From positions 59,619,682-59,683,681 of the forward strand of contig NC_134418.1 in the NCBI RefSeq assembly GCF_030867145.1: a stretch of 64,000 nt of DNA, given 5' to 3'. The notes under the pieces are model-generated. The model worked only from the letters and a program-made list of their open reading frames with translations. It did no database searches and was not told the origin of the DNA. Numbering within the stretch: the first letter of the stretch is position 1; each line of letters opens with the position of its first letter. The translations under genes were made by a program, and so were the position numbers. Positions 1 through 14,444 of the stretch are shown here, piece after piece. Source of the DNA: Opisthocomus hoazin (Eukaryota > Chordata > Aves > Opisthocomiformes > Opisthocomidae).

Positions 1-3000
1 TGAAGATGATGTGGAAAAATGCTACTTTTTTTGTGAGAATGGTGAAAGCGTAATTGCAGAACCTTGCACCATGAATAATACGATTATTTTTGGAAAGAGC
101 TGAGGGTCAAACAGCCTTTTAAGACAGGAAATCTGGGACAACAGATAACCAGTACTGTCCATAGCATATGACACGAGAACAAAAATAAGATATTGTTAAG
201 GCAGTCTTGCAGAAACCTCTTTCTTTCAACATAATCCTCCTCTGTATACACACATATTCACACACCCTTTTCTAAGACTCATGTGTTTTCTGTGTAGTAC
301 AAGTTTTGTTGCCGATATAGGAAATGCTTGGGGTTTTTATGATCTATACTCCATTGTCTGTCATGAATCCTGTTAATCTGACTGGGATGCTGATACCTGA
401 AGGAGCATGTTGCTGTTTTGCGTAGAGCAGCAGGGCTGTGCGGGATCCAGGGGTGAATAACGTCACGTGGTTTAATGCAGACGTTAGGAGCCGGAGCCTG
501 ATGGCTGGAGCAGAAGGCGGCTCAGCATAGCATGGCGCTGAAAGCAGATTGCCAGAAAACAAGCCCACGCAGACCTTTGTGCCCCTCCAGTGGCTAACTG
601 ATTACAGAGGTTAACAAGAGCTGCCTGCTTGCCTGCAGCACAGCTACCCAGAACTGCCGCAGCAGGATCAAGCATCCATCCACCCAAATCCCTGGTACCG
701 CCCCTGCATTGTGTGCTTTGATAGCCCTGAGGCCAGCACGTCAATTCCCTTCCCTTCTGCACAGCACTATTCACCCAACAGGAGAAACGTTAAGAAAATA
801 AAATCATCACACTCTAGCAGGGAGCACAAAGTACTCCACGGGGAGCTGAAAGCGTGGGGTAGAAATGTGCTGAGGAGGAGAGGGCTGCAGCCCTGCTCCT
901 TCATATTCTCTCTTCCCTGCCCAACACCTCTATCCCAGTGAGTATTTTGCTCCCTGAGAAAGCAGGTGGTTTGAGATGTAAATTTAAGTTTGGATACCTA
1001 ATAGTGCATCATAGCTCGCCAAGTGGCAAGAAAAAATGTAGGCTTGGATTTGGGTAGGTAGCCATTTCAAAAAGCACTGTAGTAAGCTCTGTGATGGTAC
1101 CAGCAGGTAGCTCTGATTTATGTGTGACATAACTGGTTGTGGTTTCTTCCCGGAGGGAAATCTGTATCTAAAAATAAATGTGGCACAGTTTGTGGTTTTG
1201 GCAAGATGGCACAAATATTTTTCAAATTACTCTGTTCACTAGAAAACAATTGTACTTCGTCCTCTGACGAGTGCCAGCACCTGCTGCCTTCTGAAGTTTA
1301 TTTGCAGCGTGAATCATCAGCAGGGCCTTGAAGTGCCATCAGTCCATATTAGGGTCTGGAGACCTGGAACGCACGAAGACCTCGCCTTATATGGACTCCA
1401 CCTGGAAGCCCATCTTCTGCTGTAGCATCCGAGTCTTTGTTCTGCTCCTCGGCCTCTGTCCCTCCCACGGGAGGGGAATCTAACCTGCATATCCGAGTGA
1501 CGGAGCGCATGCTGCTATGGTTGCAGTTTCTGTTCACTCCGGGGCGGTGGGCGCTGCATATGGCTCTACCTGTAGCCAAGCACGGCGCAATCTTTGCCAC
1601 CCTGTGGTCTGTAAAAGAAAGGAATGAAATGGGATCACATCCATGATCTGAAAGCACAGTGAAAGGATATTTCTGAACAAAGACATATAAGCTTTTCTCA
1701 TTAAAAACCTGGCGAAAGCTGGGCTGTCCTGTGACTTTCAGAGGACTTGTGTGTGTTACATTATTCCCCAGACTGGCAGGGGCTTTGCAGCCATAGTCTG
1801 GTCTTTAATTCTTTCTGCATGCGTTTCATCGTCTTAAAAATTTTTTTACAACATAGAGCTGTAAGGATCATAAATGGCTCTACCTCATAGCTGCAGAAAT
1901 TTAATACTTCTGCATTCCCTTGGACGTGAACAACGCTGTACAGTGGGCGCTAAATGTTATTCAAGTAGCATTTACTCAGCTAGGCTGGGCTGTTGAACAG
2001 TGAGGGGCGTGTTGAGATAATATGGGTACTACGAGTTCCTTAGGAAAGGGAGTAGACGGCAAGTCATGATGTGACATGGTTTCCCAGGCTGTAGGGAGAA
2101 AATCTGCTTAAATGCCACTTGTTTGTGTGCCTGTCTGTAGCTGTTTGCATTGGCAGTGAGTTCTGGGCTTCCTGTGAGAGAAGACCACAAGTGCAAGGGA
2201 GCAGCAGGGTGTCAAGATGCTGAAGTTAACACCAAGATGGTGGAGTCAGAAGCAATACAACCGCTGCACCGAAGCGCTGTCCAGGAGGTCACTGCTTCAG
2301 CTGGGATGCATGTGGTTACAGTCTGGTGTGGTCCTTGCTTCTGGCATACAGCAAGGTCGTGAGGTGTAGGTATCTGTAAGGATCGGGGGCCTCATCCTGC
2401 ACTGCCTTGGACAGGGTGGGCACGTTCTGGGTGTCCTTGCGTATCTCTTGTTATGGATGCTGCTCCTGGGTCCAAAGCCGGAGCCTCTCAAATAGCTCCT
2501 CGGGAGCTGTACGTGCACCCTGCGCTCCTGTACTGAGACAAGACAGCTGCAGCTCGTCTCTTGTCCCCTTTGCCACCTACGGCAGCGACACACGGCTGGC
2601 AAGGGTTTAGGTCTCCTAAAATTCCCAAATATCTTCTGCCTTGAATGAACGTGACCCATCTAGACCTCCATTAGATGTCTACCGCCCCCGATCCTCTAGT
2701 GCATGGCATTTCAATATGATTGACTTCAAGCCTGAGGGCTTCAAACTAGCTCTTCCTGACATGGATTAGTGCTGCTAAAATATGGGCACAACAGATGTCT
2801 CTTCTGTCCCACAGGTGCCAATCTGTCCCTTAGGTGCCCCTAAGTGCATCTGTCTTGTTGCCATTTAGCAAGGGACTCTGCAAGGTCCCTGCAGACACTG
2901 GCCCCATCTCGGAGAGCTGCTAAAACTCTATGTTTAAGCATTAGCTTGTTTAAAATGTGCTTACAGCATGCAGTATTGCAAGAAGTCGCCTGTAAAAGGC

Positions 3001-6000
3001 AAACACCTAAGCTAAACGTAAGCCATAATTTACAACTGGGAGATCAGAAGGTCTTGGAGAAATCTGCAACAACCTGAATTTCTCTGGGAGTTCCCATGGG
3101 GCTATCAGACCTGTTTGAAAAAGTTCAGATAAAACAAGTTGCCGCCCTTACCCAGCAAAAGCAAAAGGAGCCTGGTTTTACCTCTTTGTAGGCAAGAGTA
3201 CCCAAGCATTTGGGCAGAGGTCACTTCTGATCCCTCGGTGGGAAATGGTGATTTCTGTCTCTTTGTACCATACGGAAAATTTTAAAGCACCCAAACAAAG
3301 GACTCTAATTTAGGACTAACACAGCAGGATAGCGACCAGCTGATGCAGACTGCTGAAGCCTCACCGAGACCTTCTAGCTAGCAACGTTTCATCTGCCCCT
3401 GCCCTGTACCGCCGCACAAGCAGACCACACGAAGGACCCAAGTACAGCCTGGCCGCGTTCAGGTGAGGAAACAAGGCCAGCTACGCTCACAGTCTTCACT
3501 GAAATCCAGAACCAGGGGTAATTGTGCTAATTGCCCCGCTGCCAGGGGGTGCACAGGCAACACCTTGGCTCCTGTGCCTGCCAGTGTTCATATTAGAACA
3601 GATCCTGCTGCTGTTTATAGATGGAGATGGGGTTTTCTGGATTAAATTATTGATCATGGAAATGTGCAGGAAGCTTCAGAATCTGAGAAAACCGTATTTT
3701 GCCTGAACACAGCACAGGCTATTGCAGTCTGCCGCTCAAACCAGCAGAACAGACTTATTTTCTTTCAGTGGTTTAAACAAGACTGTGTTACTTCTTTCTT
3801 ATAGGCTTAACTAAAAATTATAAAGGGAGGAGCTGGGTCAGGCAGATTAAAGCCAAATTTGAAATGAAATGTCCTCAGAGCTGCCTCTTTGATGCCTGCA
3901 GTCTAGCAGCACTTGTGCCAGGCTTACTCCGATCACTTTGCTTTCTCTCCACACCACCCCTGTTTCAGCCCTTCAAAGCTTTAGCTGGAGCTCTTGTGTG
4001 AGGCCTGGACTCTGATTTTACAGCACCAAGCCCGGCCAGGACCCTGTCCTGAACGGAGCTTTTGGCAGGGACCACAGTACGGGCAAGGACAACTACAGCA
4101 GAGCACCTGTTCTGCTTAAAACAGCTAAGATGCTTCACTTCAGAGGTCTACTAACTTGCCAGTTGCTCATCTGATGTGCAAAGATACTACGTGAGTTTGA
4201 TGCACTGCCATTCAGGTCAATAACGTGTAATAGGTGTGGACGAAAAAAGGAACAGAAAATCGTATGTGGTGTTTTGCAAAATGCCAAGTTTGCATTTCGG
4301 GCACCACAAACTCAGAGCTGTTTGGAGCCAGGATTTTAGTTGGATGCCTTTAGTTCAGCAGTAAAACTCTTCTCAAATTCCACTCATGACCGGGGTCCTA
4401 TGAGGTGTTTCAAATTAAATCTTGAAATTCTGAAATCAGGTATCTTGTTCTAGGCTGCCTTTAGTTTCAGGAGGTGAATTTTGTCAGGATGCTGGTAAAG
4501 TTGGCTGCACCTAGCTCCGGGCTCCGCAAATATTTAATGAAGGTCAGGATATTCTTCCTAATGGTTATTCATGCTGCTTGTGGGATGTAGTGAGAGATTA
4601 GCAAAAGCACAGGCTCTGTTCTGCCCCATGTGCTAAACTGAGAGTGGTGAAGGTATTGAACCAGGTATTTCCTCCCAGCTGGCAGCTCTGAGCATGCTCT
4701 CTATGGAGAGCTCACTTTCCGTATAGAAAGGTCACATGAATTTCACACTTACTAGATTTTTATTAGCCAATTTTTGACATCCTTCCTGATAGCTCTACCG
4801 CGTGGCTAGCTTGAGCTCTTCATCCTTCATTAGCAGTGATAATGATGTTCATTTTCACTCTTTGCTCCCAGTCACTGCGAAAAAGGCTTGACCCTGTAGA
4901 TGCCTGATGATTGCTCAGCCTGCACCACTTACACTTCTGTGCAAACATGGTGTATATAAGTATATATACTTATTCTGTGTATTAAAGCACTCTGAAATAA
5001 CTGACTGCTCAAACTGTTCACCCTGGAAATTAGGCAAATGTCTTTAGCACCTGTAGGCACTAAACAGGACTGGGTAAAACAAATCTAACTTCAAAGATAA
5101 AACCAATAACTATGCTATTATACTGACTGAGACGCGGCTTACCTTGGGTGTGTTTTGCAACCAGACTCTCACCAACATGTGCCTTGTTTTTAAAGGGGTA
5201 CTTTGTACTTGTACTTCGTGCTTACTGTGCACGTTAGCGTAGCCTCACAGCTGCATTGTAACCGTGCAGTGACAGCAGTAGAATCAGTGTTGTGTTCTGG
5301 TTTGTGGGTTATTTTTCAGTGTCAGCTTTTATTCAAAAAATAGCTTGTGATTTAATAGTAGAATCTGAGAGTGAGCAAGAGAGGCTCCACACCAGTACAT
5401 CTGTCTATACTGTTTTCAAAAATTTGATGAATTTTGAATTTTAAGTGTTTGGGATTGGCAATACAATTAACTTTTAATCTAGTGCCAGGGATTTAACATG
5501 TACCTTGTCTGCAGTGTTGCTACGAATTACTGACAGCATGATGACCTTTGGCTTGCTTTCACCGCCCTTCCATGTTTCAAATTGATACTGATCAAAGACA
5601 AAAGCTCCCGCTGCAGCTGGACGAGAACAGCAACTAGCCTTAGGACTGGTGGATGCTCTAGAAAACCTCAACAATTCAAGGCTTTTATTTTTGAGTTTCT
5701 GCATTATAGTTTTTTCTAATGCTCTGACTTCTCTAGTGGAAATTTTTGCAAGTGACCGTTGAAGTGCGTGGCTGTTCTGAAAGCATCTGTTGATCTTTAT
5801 ACGGTGTCTCTAAAAATAACCAGTGCAGCTATTGCATCCTCGTCCTAATGCTTATGTCAGCATTAATGTGACAAAAAACCCAAAGTGTCTGTGGAAGATA
5901 CCAGGTTCTTAAGGCAAAAAATCTGTATGACTGACTTCACCTTTCTGTCTTCTACTGAGACATATTTTAGTCCTGTCCAGTTGACAGGGGACGGTAGGGA

Positions 6001-9000
6001 TTATTGCTGTGGTACACTGTACTTAAAATTAGGCTGAGGAGAGCTGTTAAAATGCTTGATCAGTACAAATCCAGCGTGGCGCTTTGGCATGCTCTTGTGT
6101 TCAGAAACTTGCAATCTTTTTCTGCTTTTGGGAGGTCAGGTAATGTTCAGCTGGGAGGAAATCTCCATCTTGTGCCCCGTGAAAATGCGGGAGCAGCGCT
6201 GCAGGTTGCTCAGCAGGTGGAGCGAGCCTCTGATTCAGCTTTCATGCTGGTGTAAATCTGGTGATAGGCTGTAAAGTCAACAGGCCAGCCGCTCCTCTGG
6301 TCAAAATGGGAGAAGGTTTGCCTTGTACTGGTGGCAGGGGCACCCGATCAACAGGAAGTGCCCAGATATGAGCCCAGGACCTACTTCTATTTCTCTAGTT
6401 TTGCAAACTTTCTGTTAAAAGGAAGTTGCCTTCTCTCTCTGTGTTTTACTTCTATGTACACAACCAACTGTATGTTATTTTAAATGTTAATTTTTCTTAA
6501 GAAGTCTGCAGTTTTGTTCTGCCTCTCTGGCCAGCCATTACAGCCATGAGGTCCTGACTTTGCATTAAAGAAGATCAGATAATCCATATCCTGGTGGGTC
6601 AGGTGATCGGTCAGGAAATTATAGCCTTGTTCTCTCAGGGGCTGTTGATATTCATATCCAGGGAAGCACTCTGTAGCGGAACAACAGCAAGGTTGTACAA
6701 TTGCAGAAAACTTTGTAAAGCATTATTGGGAATAAGAATAGCTCTGCTGACTTTTCTTATTGCTAATGGGGGGGGGGAGGTCACCCCTAAAAGAAAGCCA
6801 TGGTATTCAGCTTAAGTTATGCACTGTATCCTCCTCTGATAAGCACAGAAGAAACAGCTATTCCTTGGATTTTCAGTGTTTTCCTTTTTGAGATGCTCTT
6901 TTAACACAGGTGCATTTATAATATGTTCTAAGTATTTGTTCACTACTTCTAGTACTTAAATTTATAAACATTATATCTGAAAACAAAACCTGTGCAGAAT
7001 GTAGTAGAGGACAAACATGTCTTCATCTCTTGCAGCAGTGTACTGTGACAGTATTGGATTTTTAGCTACCCAATCATTTCCCAAGTAAGAAAGCTTGGGA
7101 AACAAACTAGTTTGTTAGAAGGGAGAATGTAATGAGCTTCCTCCGCGCTCATACCCAGAGATCTCTCTGCAAAAGCCCAGTGTGACATGTCTTCAGAGGA
7201 CATTAATGCATGCGGGGGTGAGAAAGCTTTTGTACATGTATCTATGTCTTGTCTGTTTGGCTTTTGTGCCAACTTCAAAGCCATCTGCTCTGGGGTAGAA
7301 AAGCCTGCCTAACAGACGAAGGCAGCTGCCATGAAAGTTTTTGCATGCTGATCTCTCAGCTACTTCTCCCGTAACCTTGGATGACCATCTTTTCTAGGTA
7401 AAGAGAGAGAACATGAACCGCTGAGTTAGGATCTGATAAATCGTGCCTTTCCCCTAAACATACGTGATTAGTTATATTGCTCCTGGTAAACAACGAACTA
7501 AATTGCGTAACTTGAGAGCCTGGCTGCGTATGTTAGAGACCAGCATTGATCAGCTCAGCTCGATCTATGGGCTATACACTCTCCGTCACTGCACAGCTCT
7601 TCTCGGGTTGCCATCATATCCCCATAACTGCTTTTTACTGTATCTGGTCGCTAAAAACAACTGTGCAGCTCAAACAAGATATGTGTTAACTAGGGCTGTA
7701 TCGTCAAGTGGTGCTTGACTTTAGCCCAGATCATTTTAAGTGCCCACCCTCTTCAACATATTCACAGGAGAAGGTACGTAGGTTTCAGCTGAGAGCAGTG
7801 ATTTCTCCAAAAAGATCAGCGTGTCCTTCCAGCCAACGATAGAAAATCATTACTCTGTGTTCTCAACCTGCTTTATATTCGCTTGATATGACTTACTGTG
7901 TGGAAAGTCAACTGGCTCGGACTGCTGGTGTGCCAGAATAAGAACTCCATGGACTCATCTTTTTCCATCATGGAAAGGAGTTCAGGGCTCAGGAGTTCAT
8001 TCAAGCTAAATATATCATTGCCGTGCTGCTCGAGGTGTCAGGCCCTAAGCTTATATATGACTACTTTTTTTCCATACAAACTCACTTGAACGGTTTGCCA
8101 CCATTCACAAAAACAGCCCAAAGCACAAAGCGGTTTTTGTTTGCTTTCCCTTTAACTACATGGGCTCTGCGAGACCACTGGTCCCAGTTCAGTTGGAGCT
8201 ACCCATCTGGCAGATCTTTTTACTGATACCCAGCAGTGGGTTTCTGGTACATCACGTACCTCTCTGAGTCCCTAAAAGGACTCAAGGCAGCGGTCCCTCT
8301 GGAAACACCATTTGCTTTTCCTTGCAAATGGGAAGCAAGGCAGTTATGGCCGGATGGGGAAGCCTGTGCTACGTGCCTTTATGAACCAAAGGGACCCGTA
8401 TGAAGTAAGAAGCTGATTAGTGTAGGCTAACGACAGAGTGACTGGGACTTTAGGTGTGCTGAATTTCCACTTTGCTGGCCTGTGCTCCCAGTCTGAGCAG
8501 CTCAACCAAGTTCCTGGTGCAAAGTGGGATGAACTACAGATCAGTGAACTTCAGCATTTGGCCAGAGAGGCATTAAAGTGGAGGAGTCTCCCTGGAGTCT
8601 TTTCAGCCTTAAAAAATACATTGGGAGATTTCTAAGGGCATGATATCCGTTTGTTTTGGATCAGGTGATTTGGGATTTTGGGGGTTGGAGAGGTGGTTGT
8701 TGTTGGTTTTGGTTTTGTTTTCTGTTCTTTAAGGTTTGAGGAAGAGTCTTATTCTAGAAGCGTTTTCTCCCATCTATGCCTAGTCCTGGTGGGGTCAGGA
8801 AACAGGAATGAAAATACGTAAAGTAATTGTAAAGGGATAAAACTCAGATAAAGTTTCAGTTTTCCAATCTTCTAAGCATAGAACAGCAGGTGAGAAACAG
8901 CTTTTCTGAAAAAACCTAGGTGCTGTCATTTTTTTATTTATTTTTTTTAATCTCTTTCACATCACAAGTGCTAAAACAAATAAAATCTCTCTGGTGAGGA

Positions 9001-10375
9001 GCATGTTCTCAGGTTTGGTCCTTGAGGGTCTTCACTGTTCCAGAGGGAACTGTGACATGATGATGAGACAAAAAATGCTCACACAAGGATACCTAAAGGC
9101 AAGAGATCCCAGCCCAACTTAACCTCTCTGTTTCTGCAGATGGACGAATGGCCAGCATCCCAGCTAGCCAGTTTAAAGCTAGCTCAAGTATCTCTGCGCC
9201 ACGTGCCACCCTGCAGCCACAAGCTAACATAGTTGTTACTCGTATCACTGCCTAGCAATCTTTTGTGTCATCTAGGCTTATGCTAATAGTATAGGAAAGA
9301 AAATGGTTATTGGAGTGTGGCCAAATAAGTTGCCTATTTACTAAACGCTTCAGACCTATTTATTAATTTGGGTCAAATTCAGCAAATAGTTTAAACTGGA
9401 AAAAAAGGAGAAAAAGTGGTTATTGTTTAAATTTTCTGAAACAGAGGGGGTTTTGGTTTTGTTTTCTCAGTCTTGACTCATGAGGAGGCTTGGAAACCGT
9501 TCACAGACAGGAGGGGGAAGTGTTTCCCTCTGATTTCTCTCAACCTGGAGACTTACCCACAGCAGAAGACGATCCATGCTCAGCTGCGTGATTCCCTGGC
9601 CATGCTGTGCCCATGCGGGCAGAGGATTAGGAAGCTGCCTGTCAGCTGCAAGAGCCTCTGAGCCCAAGAGGCTTGTTTGGAGGAAACAAGCATTGCCCCG
9701 TGGGGTCGGTTTGTCCCAGGGCTCTGGGGCTGAGGGAAGGGAAACACACCCGGCGGCATCCAGCTGCTGGGCTGTATGGGGATGCCATCGCCCCAGCGGG
9801 CTTGCACGCCAGCCCTCTTTGCTGAGGAGCTACGTGCAAATGTGCTCCGGCCAGAAAGTGGCCAAATACATCAGCATTTTGGCAGTGTGATCTCCAGAGC
9901 AGCCAGTATTTGCCCCAAATCCACCCTGCCTCACTACCAGGATGAGCAACTTATTAAATGAGAACCTCCAGAAGGCGAACTAGAGGATGAGGTTGGCATG
10001 CGCTGCGGAGGGGAGGATTCACAGGAGGGTGTCGGGGGAGATGCGGTCAGCGTCTGCCTGGCCCGAGGATCTGAATCGCAGGGATTTCAGAGAGCTCATC
10101 GCTTCCCGGGAAGCGCTCAACACCTCGCAGGATCAGGCCTGCATGCTCAGTGCAGAGAGCCCTACCAAACCCCAAGCTCCCAGGTGCTGAAACACACCAC
10201 CTGCGTTTTCAAAATACTGTGGTAAAGGCAAATAGTAGGCCTAGTCAGAGAACCTGGAACTGCTTGGACCAAAAAGAACAGACAATTTGTGTGTTTAAAA
10301 TATTCCTATTTTTCCTACATCATTGTTGATCAATGGAACTGTGGGAAACGTGGAACTATATAAGCAAAAACCTAG
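1..10375. other. intergenic DNA, no gene recognised
   Basis: About 10 kb without a supported gene. Open frames here are short, mostly lack a convincing start, show no domain motif, and do not join through splice sites into anything I recognise. There is a G10 run at 6768-6777 and T-rich tracts near 8930-8950. By human synteny the next gene on this side should be DAPP1, but I see no SH2 or PH domain exon of that gene. Regulatory elements of the downstream C4orf54-like gene could lie here but cannot be pointed to. Confidence 0.6.
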
Positions 10376-10485
10376 TGTAGCTATAAATAGATATTGCTTG
10401 TTTTACATAACTATAGGTAGATATTATGCTATAGCAGATCTGTAGCTATGTTTTACATAGCTATAGATAGGTATTATATGTTTTG
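10376..10485. repeat. degenerate AT-rich tandem repeat
   Basis: The words TTTTACATA, ACTATAG or GCTATAG and AGATATTA or AGGTATTA recur about three times with substitutions, which gives a decayed tandem array of roughly 30-60 bp periods. One copy contains CTATAAATAG at 10381-10390, an exact match to the MEF2 consensus CTA(A/T)4TAG. The match may be a by-product of the AT-rich repeat. Confidence 0.5.
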
Positions 10486-10795
10486 AGGCCGAAGCTTGAA
10501 ACTGCAGTTTAATGAAAATTGCATTATGCTTCAGCATGACAAGAACTTGCCAGCTGATGAAGGATGTGTCCTGGGGCTTGCAGTCTACTAGAGGGTGAAT
10601 TAACTCACTAATCTTGCAAAGAATAGGACAAAGTGAAAAAAAACCCAGACCAGGTGTTAACACTGCTTTTTGAAGAAACAGTATTAGGATACAAGAGATT
10701 TCGTAGTACTTTTGCTCTGGTTACATACACAAGTGCCTGTACTTAGGGTGCACAGCTAAGATTGCGCAGGCTCCGCTGGTATGCGTCTCCGTTCA

Positions 10796-10831
10796 AAGTG
10801 CACATTTGACTACAAGTGTACATTTGACTAG
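10796..10831. repeat. 18-bp tandem duplication
   Basis: Two adjacent 18-bp units, each AAGTG(C/T)ACATTTGACTA plus one final base, differ at only two positions. It is a local duplication with no coding meaning that I can see. Confidence 0.7.
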
Positions 10832-12185
10832 AAGTTCTACTGGACAGGTTGTCCTCCTGCACTGCAACAGAGAAATGCAGTTTCTGCAAGTTAAAACTGT
10901 GTTAGAGTTTGTGTAACAACTCTTACTAATTCTGTTTCTGAGGCTAGCTATCAAGAATTGATGTTTTATATACTTTTTACAAAGTATAGACATTAAAATT
11001 TGTATAGCTTTCAATTATATATACTGCAGAAAAATATGTAAAACTTCTGGAAGATAAGATTACAGAATAATGCCTCACATAAATAATAATAGTAATTTAT
11101 ATTATACATAATATATATAAAATAACCTTTCCTTACCTCAGTTGTTCAGCTGAATGTGGGGGGCTACTTACGCAAGTACGGATTTCTCATCTCAGGGAGA
11201 TTTGGCAGGATCAAGGACAAAATTCAAAATAATTAAAAAAAAAAGTAGTCCAATTTAAATAAATCCCTTGCTCTAGTGTTACTCGGCTTCAGCCAAGCTA
11301 TCATTTTCCAGCCTCATAAAACTGTCATGTCATTAGCGTTTTGAGATGGTCTCCTTATAAACCTGACCTTTACAATGCATTTTACACCTGGGTTTGAAAA
11401 TCTTACTCTTACTTTCCCCTGCAGTTGACTCATGTACTGAATAAAGGGGTTTGTCAGATGTGAGCCAGCTGGATTTATAACTCCTCAATACATAGCCAGC
11501 TTCTCACCTGTAGTTCTTTAATTTGTAAGCTAAGCAAGCCGGTGGAGAAACATATACAGAAGTCTGTATGTGACCTTAATTCTGGGCAGGCGGATTGCAT
11601 GCGGTGCATAATGGTGTTTATTGAGCTTCCCTATATATAGAAACTCCAGCCTGAGAGAGGCTTCACTCCGAGGGCTTCCTGATCCTCCTTTTCATCGCCA
11701 TGCGGTGGGAGGCACTTTAGCTGGCTTTTACTGTAAGCCTGGGGATACATATCCCCAAGACGTCTGCTGCACGCACGCCGGCTCGGTGACCAAACATAGG
11801 TCCCGTGGCAGGGAGGTGAGCATAACGAACAGGGATCGCTTTTCTCGTGGCCCTCCGAACATCACTTACTGAACGCTGCAAGCAAATTAATCCAAATCCG
11901 ATGCTGGCTGCTCTCCAAAGCATGGCAATTTCATGCTACAGCCTTGCGATACCAGATTCGCCATTTACTGCTTGGGCACGCATTCGTCCGTAGGAGCTCT
12001 CCTGCATCAACAAGTTGTTGCCAGAATTCAAAACCTCTCTGTGAAGCAGCTGACTGCAAAAAGGGACAATATTATCCAATATAAAATCCAGGCCAGCTCT
12101 TTGCATTTCTAATTCTAAAGTGAGTGAAAAACAATGGTACCGCTTTATGTTTTCATGTGATGACCCCTGGACAGTTAAAAACAGG

Positions 12186-12355
12186 TATTTTTTTTAATTT
12201 AAATAATAAGAACATTTTCTTAAAATCTATTAATAAAAATAGGCTAATAAACTAATAAACAATGAGAAAAATAATTAAAAAATTAAATAGAAATAATGAA
12301 ATATATTTTTAAATAAAATACAAGGCATAGTAGAAATATAATAAAATGTATTCTG
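12186..12355. repeat. AT-rich low-complexity block
   Basis: About 170 bp made almost only of A and T, with many TAATAA, AAATAA and TTAAAA words. It looks like a decayed simple repeat. The base composition is clearly unlike the flanks, which return to mixed composition at about 12,360. Confidence 0.7.
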
Positions 12356-12834
12356 GTTACATTCACATTGGTTCAAGAGGACATTCGTTGTTTTCCCTTG
12401 TCCAAACGCCCTGAATTATGAAGACGACAGGTTTTGAGCCTGAACCTGTCAGCTCAATTCTACTCTATAAATAATCAGTTTCGTGTAATATTAATGAATG
12501 GTTATAAATCAGCTGTCTTGTCCCCCCACCAGCTTGGCTGATAACACCTCAAGGAAAGGTCGCGGTTTCAGATTTTGTGGCAATTGTGTCCACAGTTCCC
12601 ATGATCAGATACATCTGCAGTTCTCGGGTTACCTGATAATACTATACAACGAATAGGGTCACTGCGGAGAGTTCATTTCAAAGGCAGGCCCGTGACGGGA
12701 GGCTTGAGCGGACCCAGCAACCCGGGACAGGCGGTCCTGTGGACGAGGGACCTCGAGAGACCTGGGGGAAGGAGCAGGAATGTTGAGATCGGTCGGTGTC
12801 CTTCAGTTCCTGGAGAAATACGGGCATCAAGGTC

Positions 12835-12934
12835 CTGTGCAGCCTGCTGTAGGAGACCCTGCTTTGGCAGGGAGGTTGGACTAGATGACCCACAGAGGTC
12901 CCTTCCAGCCCCTACCATTCTGTGATTCTGTGAT
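12835..12934 (+). mobile_element. CR1 LINE 3' tail fragment
   Basis: The segment has the conserved CR1 3' end: GGTTGGACTAGATGACC, then AGAGGTCCCTTCCAGCCCC, then the terminal octamer-like repeat TTCTGTGATTCTGTGAT. Only the last part of the element is recognised, so this is a 5'-truncated copy, as most CR1 insertions are. The GC-rich 150 bp before it could be more of the same 3' UTR, but I cannot confirm that. The wording differs from the copy ending at 27,637, which suggests a different CR1 subfamily. Confidence 0.85.
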
Positions 12935-14444
12935 CAACATGCAAGCTGTAGGCCCTTAAAAGAGAACAAACAGATAAATAACAGGCAACGTGAGCTTGAC
13001 GGGGTTTGTTCTTGATGAGTTGCTTAAAATAGGGCAATGGTCTTTGCAGAGAGAGCAGAAACAGCGTTTAGCTTTGGTATGGCGTGATACTCCTCTTTTA
13101 GCCAGCCAGAGAAGCACTGTGCGGATGAAATTATGAAGTGAGAAATGGCTCCTTGGGTCATGCTCGAAGGTCAGTTACAAATACTGCATCATTTGTATTA
13201 GTAGTGAACTCATGGGAGTAACCACGGTTGCGTTTGTTCAGTGTTTTCATTAGCAGCTGGAGGACAAATGGAAAACGCGCTCGCAGCAGGGCCTGAGCTG
13301 AAGGACACAGCCACGCCAACGTGAAAACGGCGGCTGTTACTCAGGGGTGTACAAGCAGGGCACAGGGTCACCCCTCCCCTCTCCTCACCAGGGGTGAGGC
13401 TCCACCTAGCACCTTGTGGCCGCTTCTCCGCGCCACATGTACAGATGTGCTAGGGGACGCCCGACGAGCGGTGACGGGAGATCTAGCAGGCGTGTCCCAC
13501 GGGTACAGGTTAAGTGAATTAGGGCTGTTAGGCCTAGCGAAAAGACGGACAGTGAAAGAAACACGCTGGTCACCCTTAGATATGCAAAAAGCTGCAGCAC
13601 AGAGAGTGGGAATCATCTCTTCTTCCATCCATGGCAGAAATAATGGCTTTACAGCAAGGAGGAGTCAGGCAGAGCTGAGGACCCTCTTCCTGATGGTATA
13701 TGGATAATCAGGTACCAGGGGAGATGGGCTGGGGAAGCTGTGAAGCCTCTGCAAGCAGAAATTTGTCAGGACAGGCTGGATGGGCACCTGTCAGGATGTT
13801 CATGAAGGCAATAAAGTGTTTATAAATAGTCTTATTCAACACGTTCCTGCAGTTTGCGTGTGCTATTGCTGTCTACGTGTAATAGCCAGCAGTGTATTCT
13901 CTTGTATCAAGGACATTGTAGACACTGTTTAACCTGACACATGCAAAATTCAGCAAGTATTTAATTTATTTCATCTGAGTAGCAGACTCCCCATATAAAT
14001 CCATGAACTCATATTTAGACTGTATTTGCAGCACGACTGAAAAGTACCGAAGACATCTAAGCTCGTTCCGGGATTACGTTCCTGCCTCTTTGTTTTGGCA
14101 TGAGATTTTGGGGTCTGGAAGAGAAGGATGGGTAGCAAGGGGGAGGATCCGTTTTAAAAATATATGCATCTTCTTCAGACCTTGTAAGGCATCCAGCAGG
14201 AGCTGCTTATAGCGGGGCCAGAGAGAGCCGCAGGGCGGGGGTGAGTGTGCTTTTTGTTGTTTAAAAAGCACTTCAGCCACCGATTCTTGCAGGGTCTCAG
14301 TTACACGGGAGCGTGTTAAGGAGCTTAAGGCAATGGCCAGAAAATGATCCCGTCTCATCCTGGAAGGAAAAGTGGCTCCCATTTGGAGGGCCCCGCCAAG
14401 GCCTTTGAATCCTGCAAGCTCAAACACTCAGGTTAGGTCTCGAA

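Noticed and set aside
5474-5704. A 76-residue minus-strand frame that at first looked exon-like
   Set aside because: No matching splice neighbours and no similarity to DAPP1, the gene expected on this side.
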